Program-made: the position numbers and the translations under genes
Source: an uncultured Lachnospiraceae bacterium
GTDB taxonomy: Bacteria > Bacillota > Clostridia > Lachnospirales > Lachnospiraceae
Direction: 5' to 3'
Length of the DNA stretch: 64,000 bases
Assembly: GCA_900548905.1 (NCBI GenBank)
Contig: URMK01000007.1
Span: 1 to 64,000, forward strand
Shown: positions 9,983 through 18,227 of the stretch, in pieces
Layout of the letters: the number at the start of each line of letters is the position of its first letter
How positions within the stretch are numbered: the first letter of the stretch is position 1
The notes under the pieces: generated by a model
What the model was told of the DNA's origin: nothing
The model's database searches: none
What the model saw: only the letters and a program-made list of their open reading frames with translations

Positions 9983-10055
9983 TTATCATTGCGAATATCT
10001 TCTTTTTGTAGAGTGTCAAGCGTTTTTGAAAATGTCCCAAAATAAGAGAAACATT

Positions 10056-10077
10056 AGCCCCGGCATCTGCTGGGGCT
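10056..10077. terminator. Stem-loop near left IS end
   Basis: AGCCCCGGC pairs with GCTGGGGCT (one G-U) around ATCT. Only a short T run follows. It may insulate the insertion sequence from outside transcription. Confidence 0.55.
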
Positions 10078-10149
10078 TTCGTGTACACAGTTGTTATGTT
10101 TTTTTAGCTTTATCATTGAGTGAAAAATATTTTTGGGTATCACAAAAAA

Positions 10150-10345
10150 ACCTCCGAGGGCATAGGGTTCTGCCCTATGTACCTGCAAGGGACCTGTCTC
10201 TTGACCCATTACCCCTCGCCGGGAAGGCGGGAAAGGTACTTGTTCCTTTCCTGGTCAGGAGGGTTATCCGTGAATCTTTTGTCAAGAGACTTTCGCGGCA
10301 TAATGGGGCGTAACACCTTTATCCCACGGTTCTCCTGACATAAGA
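10150..10345. other. Structured non-coding stretch downstream of the transposase
   Basis: This part of the 478-base gap between the integrase scar and the transposase has several inverted repeats. CATAGGG/CCCTATG (10161-10179) competes with AGGGCA/TGCCCT (10157-10176). GTCTCTTGAC/GTCAAGAGAC spans 10196-10290. CCCATTA/TAATGGG spans 10205-10307. GGAAAGG/CCTTTCC spans 10230-10251. GTCAGGAG/CTCCTGAC spans 10254-10339. Several of these interleave rather than nest, which is unlike a simple terminator. I see no credible ORF. The rest of the gap (10078-10149, 10346-10445) shows nothing further. Confidence 0.5.
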
Positions 10346-10445
10346 TTCCGCTCCTTTGTTTATGCTGTTGCATTTTCGTTATCATTCCAATGATGTTCCT
10401 GTTTTTGAACGAATTTATGGAAGATAGATTTTCTCCATGGATGAT

Positions 10446-11759
10446 TCATCGGTGGAATGTACTGTTTTTCGGGTTTTGGTTCTTTATAATCCAAATCCAA
10501 ATCTTTCGATTTTGCTTCATCTCTGGTATACAAGCTAATGCATAGATATCCGTATCATTTACACAGCAATACTTATTGCCGTCAAAGGCCTGAATAAACA
10601 TAGTCTTAGTTCCTTTACGGTAATGTACCTGCATTCCTTTTTTATCAAGCATTTTATAGTAGCTGTTGTTGTGTCTGAGACAATGCCCGCTATCCACCGT
10701 TCTTTCACATAAAGTAGCCAGGGTCAGATTGATTTTTTCATTTGATGGTTGTTCTTCAAACACAGATCTGATAGTATTAAGGGGAAGTGAAAACTTCGCA
10801 TTGAATTCTTTTACTTGGTCGTTGAGGAATTCATTAGCGGCTTCTATAGTCGTGATTCCTGCGAGCCTTAATTCGATGGGGAGTCGTGACTGTAGGGTCT
10901 GGTTTAAACGTTCTACGCGTCCCTTGGCCTGAGGAATACTGCTTGATTCTAATTCAACGCCAAGCTGGTGGCAGGCATAAGCAAACTGTGTGTAGGTATC
11001 CTCATCAATGGATGGGGAATTTTTCTTTTTATAGGTAAATACAGTACGTCGATCGGTAAATAGTTTGTATGGTATCCCATAAGCGGTTACTATCTGGTAG
11101 AGAACGTGATAGTATGCCTTTAAAGTTTCCCGGGTAGCAAACCATGCACCAACTATTCTGCCGGACGCATCATCAATAGCAAGATGCAGATGCCATATAC
11201 AGCCAGGAATCCATTCATAAGGAGTGGCATCCATTTGAATAAGTTCGCCAAAGTAAGCAGCTCTTGGACGTCGGGTGTGGGCATCTTCAACGGCAACAAG
11301 ATTTACCTGGATTGCATCCGCTTCTTTTTGGGTTGTAGCCGCCTTTTTAAGCTCCTTTAAATAGATACTGATTCGTTTCTGCTTTGCATGTGTGACTTTA
11401 GGTGAGAGAATGTATTGGGATTCCAGAATCTTAGCGACTGAAGATGCAGAGATGGAAATTCCCTCATGCTTCTCAAGTAATTCCGTAAAGTGTGTAAAGT
11501 TGGCATCATAGTATTTATCACGATAACTGTTTATTACGATCCGCTTTGTATCGTCACTGATAGTGGAGGCGGGCTTGCGTCCTTTATTGCCGTGAACAAA
11601 GTAATCTTTACCAGATATGATATATCCTGCGAGCATACGGTTGATATGACGAACTGTACAACCTAATGTAAGAGCAGCTCTTTCTTTGTTCTGATAAGGA
11701 TGGTCTGCAAGACCTTTGATTACTTCATATTTCTTCTGTTCATTCATTGTTAGTATCAC
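10446..11759 (-). CDS. DDE transposase, IS1202 group
   Basis: A 437-residue transposase. It has an N-terminal helix-turn-helix (GCTVRHINRMLAGY) and an rve-type DDE core: first Asp in LIQMDATPYEW, second in LFTDRRTVFTY, Glu in KGRVERLNQTLQSRLP. The QMDxxPxEW signature and overall length match IS1202/ISNCY transposases that I know. The frame is intact, so it could still be active. The start at 11759 is uncertain; an in-frame ATG lies five codons in. Confidence 0.85.
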   Translation of the reverse strand: MILTMNEQKKYEVIKGLADHPYQNKERAALTLGCTVRHINRMLAGYIISGKDYFVHGNKGRKPASTISDDTKRIVINSYRDKYYDANFTHFTELLEKHEGISISASSVAKILESQYILSPKVTHAKQKRISIYLKELKKAATTQKEADAIQVNLVAVEDAHTRRPRAAYFGELIQMDATPYEWIPGCIWHLHLAIDDASGRIVGAWFATRETLKAYYHVLYQIVTAYGIPYKLFTDRRTVFTYKKKNSPSIDEDTYTQFAYACHQLGVELESSSIPQAKGRVERLNQTLQSRLPIELRLAGITTIEAANEFLNDQVKEFNAKFSLPLNTIRSVFEEQPSNEKINLTLATLCERTVDSGHCLRHNNSYYKMLDKKGMQVHYRKGTKTMFIQAFDGNKYCCVNDTDIYALACIPEMKQNRKIWIWIIKNQNPKNSTFHR

Positions 11760-11980
11760 CTTTCTGATAATAAATTCCTCCTGTCCTGAATAGATAAGCA
11801 GGAGTTAGTATAACACACTTGGGATATTTTCCTGTGTGGTATATAAGGACATTATCATAAATGGCTCATATTCGGCGCTGATATCTGGCATTGCCGTTTG
11901 TATAGTTTGAGCTTATGTATTAAAATTAAATTAGGTAGTTATTTCAGGCGTTTGATACGAGAATTAGGAGGGATGAAAAA

Positions 11981-12682
11981 ATGCTTAAGTATGAGAGTTT
12001 TGTGGAACTAGTTAATGAATTGGGATTTATGTCAATGAATGATGTAGTAGCAGGATTCCCTAAAATTGGTGATTATATTGTGGAAGGACAGTATTGGAGT
12101 GATAATCCAGAATTAGACCCATGGATATGGAAAGATCGTGTTGCAGCAGAAAAAAAATTATTGTATGGAAGTTATTTTAATTCTAAGAAGGGAGTTATTT
12201 CCCCACGTTTTTATAGTATTTTTTATTGTGCATTTCATCCTAACATAACAGTAGAAGAACGTTATAAAGCAGGAAAGCTGAATAAGCAGGAATGGGATGT
12301 TTGGAATCTATTGAACAAGGAAGGACGAGCTCTTGGAACGCACGAAATAAGAAAATTACTTGGTGTTACACCTAAATCAGGGGCTAGTTCAGTAGATACT
12401 GCGCTAGTTAATTTGCAGTTGTCATTTGATATAGTGATTTCAGGAAATACTGATATGTTAGATAAAGAAAACAAGCCCTATAATAAATCTGTTCAGTATG
12501 ATTTAGTTGAACGATGGGTGCCGGATGATTGGTATCAGCCTAATTTAATTATGAGTCAGCAAGAAGCTTTAGAAAAAATCTATGAAAGGGCTTTCCAAAT
12601 TAGTAATGGTCTGGATTTAGACAAGGTTAAAAAAATATTCAATAAACAGATAAAATTATTAAATAGATTTTCTATAGATTAA
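11981..12682 (+). CDS. AlkZ-related protein (putative)
   Basis: An AT-rich gene of 233 residues preceded by an AGGAGG site. Residues about 35-75 include DPWIWKDRVAAEKKLLYGSY and GVISPRFY, matching a phrase I associate with clostridial proteins called AlkZ-related (similar to a winged-helix part of YcaQ/AlkZ DNA glycosylases). Residues 100-150 look like a winged helix (LNKEGRALGTHEIRKLLGV). A role in DNA-lesion processing would be a family-level inference only. Base composition is unlike the flanking chromosome, consistent with horizontal transfer as part of the island. Confidence 0.5.
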   Translation: MLKYESFVELVNELGFMSMNDVVAGFPKIGDYIVEGQYWSDNPELDPWIWKDRVAAEKKLLYGSYFNSKKGVISPRFYSIFYCAFHPNITVEERYKAGKLNKQEWDVWNLLNKEGRALGTHEIRKLLGVTPKSGASSVDTALVNLQLSFDIVISGNTDMLDKENKPYNKSVQYDLVERWVPDDWYQPNLIMSQQEALEKIYERAFQISNGLDLDKVKKIFNKQIKLLNRFSID

Positions 12683-12720
12683 GATGTTGTTGCAATATTA
12701 TTAGAACATGCATAGTTATT

Positions 12721-12792
12721 TCTAGTAAGAGCCTGCCGCCGGGCTTCAAGCGACAATCCCTCTTTTACCTGGATATCGATAGAAATACTAAT
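12721..12792 (-). pseudogene. Serine recombinase N-terminal fossil
   Basis: Read on the minus strand, 24 codons give SISIDIQVKEGLSLEARRQAL. This strongly resembles the RVSTDEQVKEGxSLEAQ block at the start of serine recombinases. The catalytic-serine region is degraded and a stop lies directly upstream, so only a footprint remains. Confidence 0.4.
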
Positions 12793-12839
12793 CTATTTGG
12801 TTAAAAATGTCAGATATTTCCCGGTTAGTCCGGAACAGT

Positions 12840-12882
12840 TTAATTATCAAACGGTGAAAAATTGTCACCGTTTGATAATTAA
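12840..12882. terminator. 18-bp perfect stem-loop
   Basis: TTAATTATCAAACGGTGA pairs without mismatch with its complement at 12865-12882 around a 7-base loop. It lies five bases beyond the stop of the minus-strand Ltp-like remnant. There is no long T run, but the outer stem is AT-rich. It could terminate in both directions, or be a recombination or regulator site. Confidence 0.5.
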
Positions 12883-12886
12883 TATG

Positions 12887-13152
12887 TTATTCAAGATGTT
12901 CTATCGCATAGTCAGCCTCTTCTTTGGTAAACTGTTCCCCATAATCAGATACGAGTTGATCGCGATTTACAGGTTGGGGTGTTGATGCATTAGAACGATA
13001 TCCATTATTGGGGAAATGGGAACTCAGTTCGGGCTGGTCTGCTGTACATTTGGTTGTTGCTGAATGTTGGAGTTTAACCTGCCGCAACTGGGGCAGTGTG
13101 GTGCTTGATCCGAAAATTCATTTCCACAATCAGGACATTTAATAAGTGCCAT
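12887..13152 (-). pseudogene. Zinc-ribbon / Ltp-type protein, frameshifted
   Basis: A good start (GGAG site, ATG at 13152) opens a zinc ribbon (KCPDCGNEF...HCPSCGRL) and stops at 13024. Another frame continues with ELSSHFPNNGY... and LVSDYGEQFTKEEADYAIEHLE. That is the repeat unit of Ltp/host-cell-surface lipoprotein domains (PF07553-type). Joining both frames by a single-base shift near 13025-13045 gives a plausible protein of about 90 residues. It is truncated as well as frameshifted: full-length relatives have two or more repeats. Confidence 0.55.
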
Positions 13153-13273
13153 AATAAAAATCTCCTTCCTCATTTGAGTGTTATATTCTTAAAATGCCTT
13201 CTGGCTATTCTAACCGTAATTTCAATAGTTCAGTTGAGTTTTGTTGTTACATAGTGCCTTACCAGACGGATTA

Positions 13274-13819
13274 TTATTTTAGCAGGTCGGAGATATTTAT
13301 ATGCAGGTTTTTGTAGATGTCCACCTGTACCTCATCATTAAACTGATAAATCATAGGAGCAGCATCATCCTCAAAGCGATATATGGTAGTCCGTTCTTTG
13401 GCGGGATCGACTATCCAATATTCTCGGACACCGGCATTGGAATAGAGTGCCATCTTGATATTATAGTCCAATCTTCTGCTGGATGGGGATACAATTTCAA
13501 TAATAAAGTCTGGTGCACCGGTGCAACCTCTATCTGTCAGTTTATCTTTATCACAGATGACAGATATATCTGGTTCCACCCAATTCTGATCATTGGCATC
13601 CAGGTTGACGGCAAATGGAGCAGGATAGACTTCGCAGGAACCATGGTTATTTTTGATAAATTCTCCTAAGATAAGTGTAAACTGTGAGATCAGCTTCTGG
13701 TGTATCCTGCTTGGAGGAGCCATATCATAGAGCTGGCCGTCAATTAGTTCAGCTCTTTGGCCATCTGGAAGATTCCAATAATCATCTGAGGTATAAAAGT
13801 GTTCTTTGGGTAATGGCAT
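13274..13819 (-). CDS. Uma2-family PD-(D/E)XK nuclease-like protein
   Basis: A 181-residue protein of the Uma2 (DUF820) family. The restriction-endonuclease-like fold is marked by the opening YTSDDYWNLPDGQRAELIDG, the QNWVEPDISVICD strand carrying the metal-binding Asp, FIIEIVSPSS carrying the Glu, and REYWIVDPAKE. The frame is open from 13927, but the ATG at 13819 behind GAAAGGATG matches the usual family start (MPLPKEHFYT). Family members are widespread in Clostridia with unproven function. This copy stands alone in the island. Confidence 0.8.
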   Translation of the reverse strand: MPLPKEHFYTSDDYWNLPDGQRAELIDGQLYDMAPPSRIHQKLISQFTLILGEFIKNNHGSCEVYPAPFAVNLDANDQNWVEPDISVICDKDKLTDRGCTGAPDFIIEIVSPSSRRLDYNIKMALYSNAGVREYWIVDPAKERTTIYRFEDDAAPMIYQFNDEVQVDIYKNLHINISDLLK

Positions 13820-14101
13820 ATTATCACATCCTTTCTTATTGCCAAAAGTAACAAAGTTTTGGAAATTCAATTTCATCTTAAGGAAAAAGTCAAGCCGTTC
13901 AGGGACAAAAAAACCATAAACTACCAATATGATATGAAATATATAAACAATACATTATTTAGTTTAAAAAGTTCATAAAAAATGTTATGACCGTATTTTA
14001 CCAAACAATATTGTTAAAAATATACTATAATTATGTTGTAGACAAATTACCGAATGTTGGTAAATTACTAAAAACAACCATTTGCCGAAACTGCCTTGAA
14101 A

Positions 14102-14509
14102 CTATGAACAGAAAGAGTTATCATTGCTGCTCCTTTTTTTATCAAAAATATTCGTGAAAAAATTATCTATAACTTTTCTGGAAACAGGATCCAGTTTTCC
14201 ATATTCAATAACAGCTCTTTTGAATGATTCATTCTCTCCCATACCTAGTTCTGCTGCATATTTTGTATACTCATCTTCTTCAAATTCATCGGCAAAAACT
14301 ATTTCATTTGTATCTTCACCGTTCCTGAACCAATCTTCATCAATATTTAATACACTACATATCAATTTAATATTCTGTTCTGTTATAGTAGAACCTTCTG
14401 TTTCAAGGTAACTTATGTTACGTTGGCTCATTCCTAGTTTATTTGCAAATTCTGTCTGAGAAAGATTCATATGTTTTCTTATTTTTTTAATTTTATCATT
14501 AAGCGTCAA
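14102..14509 (-). CDS. XRE-family repressor
   Basis: A 135-residue phage-like repressor. The N-terminal helix-turn-helix (about 1-65) has LSQTEFANKLGMSQRNISYLE. An acidic hinge follows, and a C-terminal segment ends in VSRKVIDNFFTNIF. It diverges from a truncated ORF across a 143-base region with three copies of a 13-bp operator, so it should repress its own and the rightward promoter. Confidence 0.85.
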   Translation of the reverse strand: MTLNDKIKKIRKHMNLSQTEFANKLGMSQRNISYLETEGSTITEQNIKLICSVLNIDEDWFRNGEDTNEIVFADEFEEDEYTKYAAELGMGENESFKRAVIEYGKLDPVSRKVIDNFFTNIFDKKRSSNDNSFCS

Positions 14510-14537
14510 ATTATATCACCTCCTTAATTAGAAGGGT

Positions 14538-14633
14538 AGCAATCATTTCTAAATAAGTCAATAGAAAGAGAAAAAATATATTGACATAATAGAAATAATT
14601 GCTTGGATTATATATAAATAAGAAATGATTTCT
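14538..14633. promoter_or_regulatory. Divergent promoter with three repressor operators
   Basis: Three related 13-bp sites occur: AGCAATCATTTCT (14538-14550), AGAAATAATTGCT (14591-14603) and the near-perfect palindrome AGAAATGATTTCT (14621-14633). TTGACA at 14581-14586 with an AT-rich -10 region about 14606-14614 forms a rightward promoter. Its spacer holds the second site, and the third overlaps the expected transcription start. This is a classic repressor switch layout. Confidence 0.75.
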
Positions 14634-14652
14634 ATAAAAGGGAGGTGAATAG

Positions 14653-14733
14653 ATGCCAGATGCAAAAAGGTTAGATATGGAGATGTGTGCAGAGAAGCTT
14701 AAGGCGTTCAGTAAACTTGATGCTCTTTTATAG
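14653..14733 (+). CDS. Short truncated ORF opposite the repressor
   Basis: Twenty-six codons (starts MPDAKRLDMEMCAEKL) behind a strong GGGAGGTG site, directly under the operator-controlled promoter. The position is that of a Cro- or first-lytic-gene product, but the ORF ends just where base composition jumps back to chromosome-like. It is probably the stump of a longer gene cut by a deletion. Confidence 0.5.
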   Translation: MPDAKRLDMEMCAEKLKAFSKLDALL

Positions 14734-14958
14734 CAAGCCTATCCCTTTTGTGGCTTTCTGTATCAGCGTCGGCAAAAGCCTGTTTTCGGAGTATCTGGCA
14801 AAGATGCCGGCGGTTCCGGCGGGCATATTCATAGGCTGTGTCTGCGGCAGTGGGGCTGGCTTATTATCCGGGAGACAGAAAAATCCTGCGGTGTAATATG
14901 GCGGAGGTGCTGAGGGACGATACGCTGTAAGAAAGGAAAAAGGAAACCAGCTTTTACG
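14734..14958. other. Junction between island and chromosome, unassigned tail
   Basis: Composition changes from AT-rich to G+C-rich at about 14730. The plus strand is open to 14896 with a hydrophobic tail (PAVPAGIFIGCVCGSG) and no start of its own, as expected for the end of a disrupted gene. I recognise no family. No second copy of the tRNA-Ala 3' end is visible here. Confidence 0.4.
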
Positions 14959-14959
14959 A

Positions 14960-14999
14960 AAAAAGAAGGTTCCGCCGGGGAGAGCGGGACCTTCTTTTT
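14960..14999 (-). terminator. Bidirectional terminator of the NitT-type gene
   Basis: AAAAAGAAGGTTCCGC pairs with GCGGGACCTTCTTTTT (one G-U) around an eight-base loop, 31 bases beyond the stop of the minus-strand gene. There is a T run on either strand. Confidence 0.85.
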
Positions 15000-15030
15000 G
15001 GAGTGTGCCGGGGGAGAGGATCATCCCGTG

Positions 15031-16050
15031 CTATTTGGCTGCGTTCTGTGCGTAATCCGTATTAACCAGATCTGCATAAGGAACCCGCTGGGCCAGTTCG
15101 CCGGATTCTTCCAAAATATTCTGGAGAAGCGTGAAGGCGTCTTCGTCAAATACAAGATTATCCTTCCAGGATGCCTGATCATAATACCTGGTGACGATGG
15201 CGGTAAGGGTTTCTTTTTCCGTTTCTTCAAACTGGGGCTGGATGACGGCGGCGATTTCTTCAGGGGTGTGGGACTGCACATAGTCCATACCTTTCTGAAG
15301 GGCGTTGGTGAAAGCCTGAATTACATCGGGATGCGCCTCAAGATAGCTTTTCTTTGCGGAAAACGCGGTGTAGGGGACATAACCGGAATCCTCGCCGAGA
15401 GAGGCAACTACATAGCCGTCTCCTTTTTGCTCCAGGGCGGTGGCATGGGGTTCGAATTCAACGGTGAAATCCCCCTGCCCGCCGGAAAAAGCCGCTGCGG
15501 TGGAACCGAAGTCTATACTCTGGTCGATGCTCAGATCCGCTTTCGGATCGATGCCGTTCTTCCGCAGAATATACTCGAAGACCATCTCGGGCATTCCTCC
15601 GGCCCTTCCCCCAAGAACCGTACAGTTCTTGAGCATATCCCAGGAGAAATTATCGATAGGCTCCCTGGCTACCAAGAAATTCCCGGCTCTCTGGGTCAGC
15701 TGTGCGAAGTTTACAACATAATCCTCCGTGCCGCCCAAATAGGTATAAATGGAAGCTTCAGAGCCCATAAAGCCGATATCGGCTTCGTCGGTAAGTACGG
15801 CGGTCATGGTTTTATCGGCTCCGAAGCCGGTAACCAGCGTAAGATTAATGCCTTCCTCCGCAAAATACCCTTCTTCGACAGCTACGTACATCGGCGCATA
15901 AAAAATCGAATGAGCAACCTCATTCAATGTTACGTCGATCATTGTTTTATCCGGGGTATCCTTTACGGCTTCCTGTTTTTTGCCGCAGCCCGCAAAGCAG
16001 AAAAGGGCCATGGCAAGCACTAATGTAAATGCGAGAATTCTTTTTTTCAT
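15031..16050 (-). CDS. NitT/TauT-type ABC substrate-binding lipoprotein
   Basis: A 339-residue protein with a signal peptide ending in the lipobox FCFAGCG. It has the NMT1/ThiY/SsuA-type fold signatures: VTLNEVAHSIFYAPMYVAVEEGYF at the start, GADKTMTAVLTDEADIGFMGSE and YVPYTAFSAKKSYLEAHPDVIQAF. The ATG at 16050 has GGAGGG and is preferred over one four codons upstream. Family members bind nitrate, sulfonates, pyrimidines or thiamine precursors. No permease or ATPase gene adjoins it, so partners must be elsewhere. No thiamine-type riboswitch is evident upstream. Confidence 0.85.
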   Translation of the reverse strand: MKKRILAFTLVLAMALFCFAGCGKKQEAVKDTPDKTMIDVTLNEVAHSIFYAPMYVAVEEGYFAEEGINLTLVTGFGADKTMTAVLTDEADIGFMGSEASIYTYLGGTEDYVVNFAQLTQRAGNFLVAREPIDNFSWDMLKNCTVLGGRAGGMPEMVFEYILRKNGIDPKADLSIDQSIDFGSTAAAFSGGQGDFTVEFEPHATALEQKGDGYVVASLGEDSGYVPYTAFSAKKSYLEAHPDVIQAFTNALQKGMDYVQSHTPEEIAAVIQPQFEETEKETLTAIVTRYYDQASWKDNLVFDEDAFTLLQNILEESGELAQRVPYADLVNTDYAQNAAK

Positions 16051-16359
16051 AAATCCCTCCATAGGCTTGATGATATATTCTATGAAAAGACGGCCCGGAA
16101 TGTGCCGTTTTTACGAAATGTTCCCTGGTAAATCGTGATGGCCCGCAGATCCGTACATGCTGTCTGCTCAACCTGTTTTATCCTCCATTTTTCACCGGTT
16201 CTTATTTTATTCTATTTTCATGCCGCAGGGCATTCCGTCCGGCAGTCCGCCGGAAGCGTCAATCAACAGAAAAAAAGATTGAGAGATACACATAGAGTGG
16301 GTATAATAAACGTAGATAGTGATGCTGCGCCTTCTTTTGTATTGGAAGGGAGCGTGTAA

Positions 16360-16536
16360 TTGGAAATCCATACGCTTGAACCGCAAAAGAAACTCACAGG
16401 AAACGAACCGGTTGATGATAGGATACGGATATTCAATGCGGAAAGTGAGGAGGATCTGGAGAGCATTAAAACCAAATCAGCAGGAAGAAAGGCAGACCAG
16501 GCAGCAGAGCCTTACCGGGCGGCTGCGCAGTTTTAA
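16360..16536 (+). pseudogene. Rpn/PD-(D/E)XK transposase C-terminal fragment
   Basis: A 58-codon frame beginning right after an in-frame TAA reads LEIHTLEPQKKL...DDRIRIFNAESEEDLESIKTK. This resembles the C-terminal part of Rpn-family recombination-promoting nuclease/transposase proteins. No N-terminal nuclease domain is present, so it is a remnant. The 300 bases to its left hold only the promoter region of the NitT-type gene. Confidence 0.45.
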
Positions 16537-16560
16537 CCTGACGGAGAAAAAAGGGATTAC

Positions 16561-18162
16561 ATGAGGAATTGCATGGGGATAAGTACAGCGGATAAAGGAC
16601 AGGAAAAAGCAGGACTCCATGCTGTAGCTGCCATTTATTTATTCATGGTGGCCTGCATGGTGCCTTTATATATGCGGAATGGATATTACGGACTCAGTAC
16701 GGGGAAATTCATGCTTTACCGGAATACAGGCTTTTTTGTCCTGCCGGTCTTGTTTTCCGTATGTGCGGGGAAAGGGATATGCCGGATAAAACAGATGGGA
16801 AGGCGGCAGGAAGAGGCGGTGCGAAAATGGATAACTTCCCTGCTCCCGGAGATTTTTCTGTTCGGGTACGGCTTATGCAACCTTCTGTCCTTTTTTCTTT
16901 CCCCTTATAAAAAGGACGGGCTGTTCGGAGCGGAGGGCTGGTATATGGGACTTTTTTCCCAGCTTAGTTTTCTGCTCCTGTATTTTTATTATGCCTATGT
17001 GTGGAAGACGGAAAAAGAGGCTGTGGCTGTTATCCTGGCAGTGGGCGGGTTTATCTGTGCGCTTGCGGTACTGAACCGGTTCGGCATATGGCCTGCCGCT
17101 TTACCGGGACGGACGGAAGGAACCCTCTCCACAATTGGGAACGTGAACTGGCTGTGCGGTTATCTTTCCGTCATGCTGCCTGCGGGAACCGTTCTGTTTT
17201 GGGGAAGCAGAAAGAATACGGATCGCGGGCAGGCCGGGAAGGCTGCTGCGGCAGGCCTGTTTACCGCAGCAGCCTTTCTCTGTACGGCAATACAGGGAAG
17301 CGACAGCGGCCTTCTGGTATCCGGAACCGTTCTTTGTATTCTGTTCCGGATTTCCTGCAGGGACGCCGAAGGGATGGACGCCTTCTGGGATGTTCTGGTA
17401 ACGGCAGCGGGTGCATGGCTGGCCGGCGGGCTGCTCCGGGACTGCTTTCCCCAAAGGATCCTGTATGAAAGCAAAAGTCTGGCACTGCTTTCAGTCAAAA
17501 CGGCAGCGCCGGTGTTTCTGGCAGCGGCAGGCGGCAGGGCTTTCTGGAAATACCGGCGAAGCAAAGGGGATCCGGAACTATGCCGCAGGCAGCTTGTACG
17601 GATGAAAAAGGGCTTTACCGTATTTTGGCTTTTGCTGCTGGCAGGGACGGCCTTGCTTCTGGCGGCGGGTGTTTGGGGGCCGGCCGCCCTGAAAGAACGT
17701 CTGCCCGCCTTATTCATACCGGATGCACAATGGGGGAACGGCAGAGGCGGAATCTGGGGGGAATGTCTGGATATCTGGAGTCGGGAGCCTCTGCTGCGCA
17801 GGCTGTTCGGGGTGGGGCCGGACTGTCTGAACGCTTTTTTGTACACGGAACAGGGAAGCCGCCCGCTTCTGGCGGTAACCTACCGGGATGCGGTATTGAC
17901 TAACTGCCATAATGAATGGATGACGATCCTCATGAATACCGGAGCGGCCGGATTGCTCGCATATGTGGGCTTCCTGGTCACGGTATTCCTGCGCCTCTTC
18001 CGAAAGAGAAGCCTGCCTGCCCTTGTGGGCGCCGCCGTCCTTCTCACCTATACGGTGCATAACATGGTCAGCTTCCAGCAGATAACCAGCACGCCTCTCC
18101 TGTTCCTGGCGCTGGGGCTTTCCCATAGCCTTTCCGCCTATTCGGCAGAGGCTTGTATATAG
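16561..18162 (+). CDS. O-antigen ligase/polymerase-like membrane protein
   Basis: A 533-residue integral membrane protein with about 10-12 hydrophobic segments. The C-terminal part has NCHNEWMTILMNTGAAGLLAY, the HN-x-(6-8)-G-x-x-G loop of Wzy_C/WaaL proteins, preceded by a long loop with RGGIWGECLDIWSREPLLR as in that family. Such proteins join or polymerise surface glycans. The gene is isolated: no glycosyltransferase or flippase gene is near. A second ATG four codons in (16573) with an AGGA site is an alternative start. Confidence 0.75.
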   Translation: MRNCMGISTADKGQEKAGLHAVAAIYLFMVACMVPLYMRNGYYGLSTGKFMLYRNTGFFVLPVLFSVCAGKGICRIKQMGRRQEEAVRKWITSLLPEIFLFGYGLCNLLSFFLSPYKKDGLFGAEGWYMGLFSQLSFLLLYFYYAYVWKTEKEAVAVILAVGGFICALAVLNRFGIWPAALPGRTEGTLSTIGNVNWLCGYLSVMLPAGTVLFWGSRKNTDRGQAGKAAAAGLFTAAAFLCTAIQGSDSGLLVSGTVLCILFRISCRDAEGMDAFWDVLVTAAGAWLAGGLLRDCFPQRILYESKSLALLSVKTAAPVFLAAAGGRAFWKYRRSKGDPELCRRQLVRMKKGFTVFWLLLLAGTALLLAAGVWGPAALKERLPALFIPDAQWGNGRGGIWGECLDIWSREPLLRRLFGVGPDCLNAFLYTEQGSRPLLAVTYRDAVLTNCHNEWMTILMNTGAAGLLAYVGFLVTVFLRLFRKRSLPALVGAAVLLTYTVHNMVSFQQITSTPLLFLALGLSHSLSAYSAEACI

Positions 18163-18227
18163 ACAGCGAATCAGGTAAAATAAAGTAACCCTGCGTGAAC
18201 CCACGCCAAAAAGGAGGAAGAGATGCT

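Larger units (their letters stand above)
10014..11870 (-). mobile_element. IS1202-group (ISNCY) insertion sequence, approximate ends
   Basis: The transposase gene (10446-11759, minus) is flanked by imperfect inverted ends. The left sequence starting at 10014 and the reverse complement of the sequence ending at 11870 agree at about 17 of 24 positions, most clearly in the shared AATGTCC block. No clear target-site duplication is visible. The left side carries a terminator and a highly structured stretch. The ends are my estimate. Confidence 0.55.

Noticed and set aside
14734..15000. A second copy of the tRNA-Ala 3' end as right attachment site
   Set aside because: I searched for TTCGAACCCCGTATGCTCCA-like sequence here and elsewhere in the window and found none.
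16238..16254. TCCGGC/GCCGGA hairpin upstream of the Rpn fragment
   Set aside because: Short, no T run and no gene end nearby; probably chance in G+C-rich sequence.
16063..16359. Thiamine-type riboswitch upstream of the NitT-type protein
   Set aside because: No CUGAGA/ACCUGA-like TPP core elements found on the minus strand.
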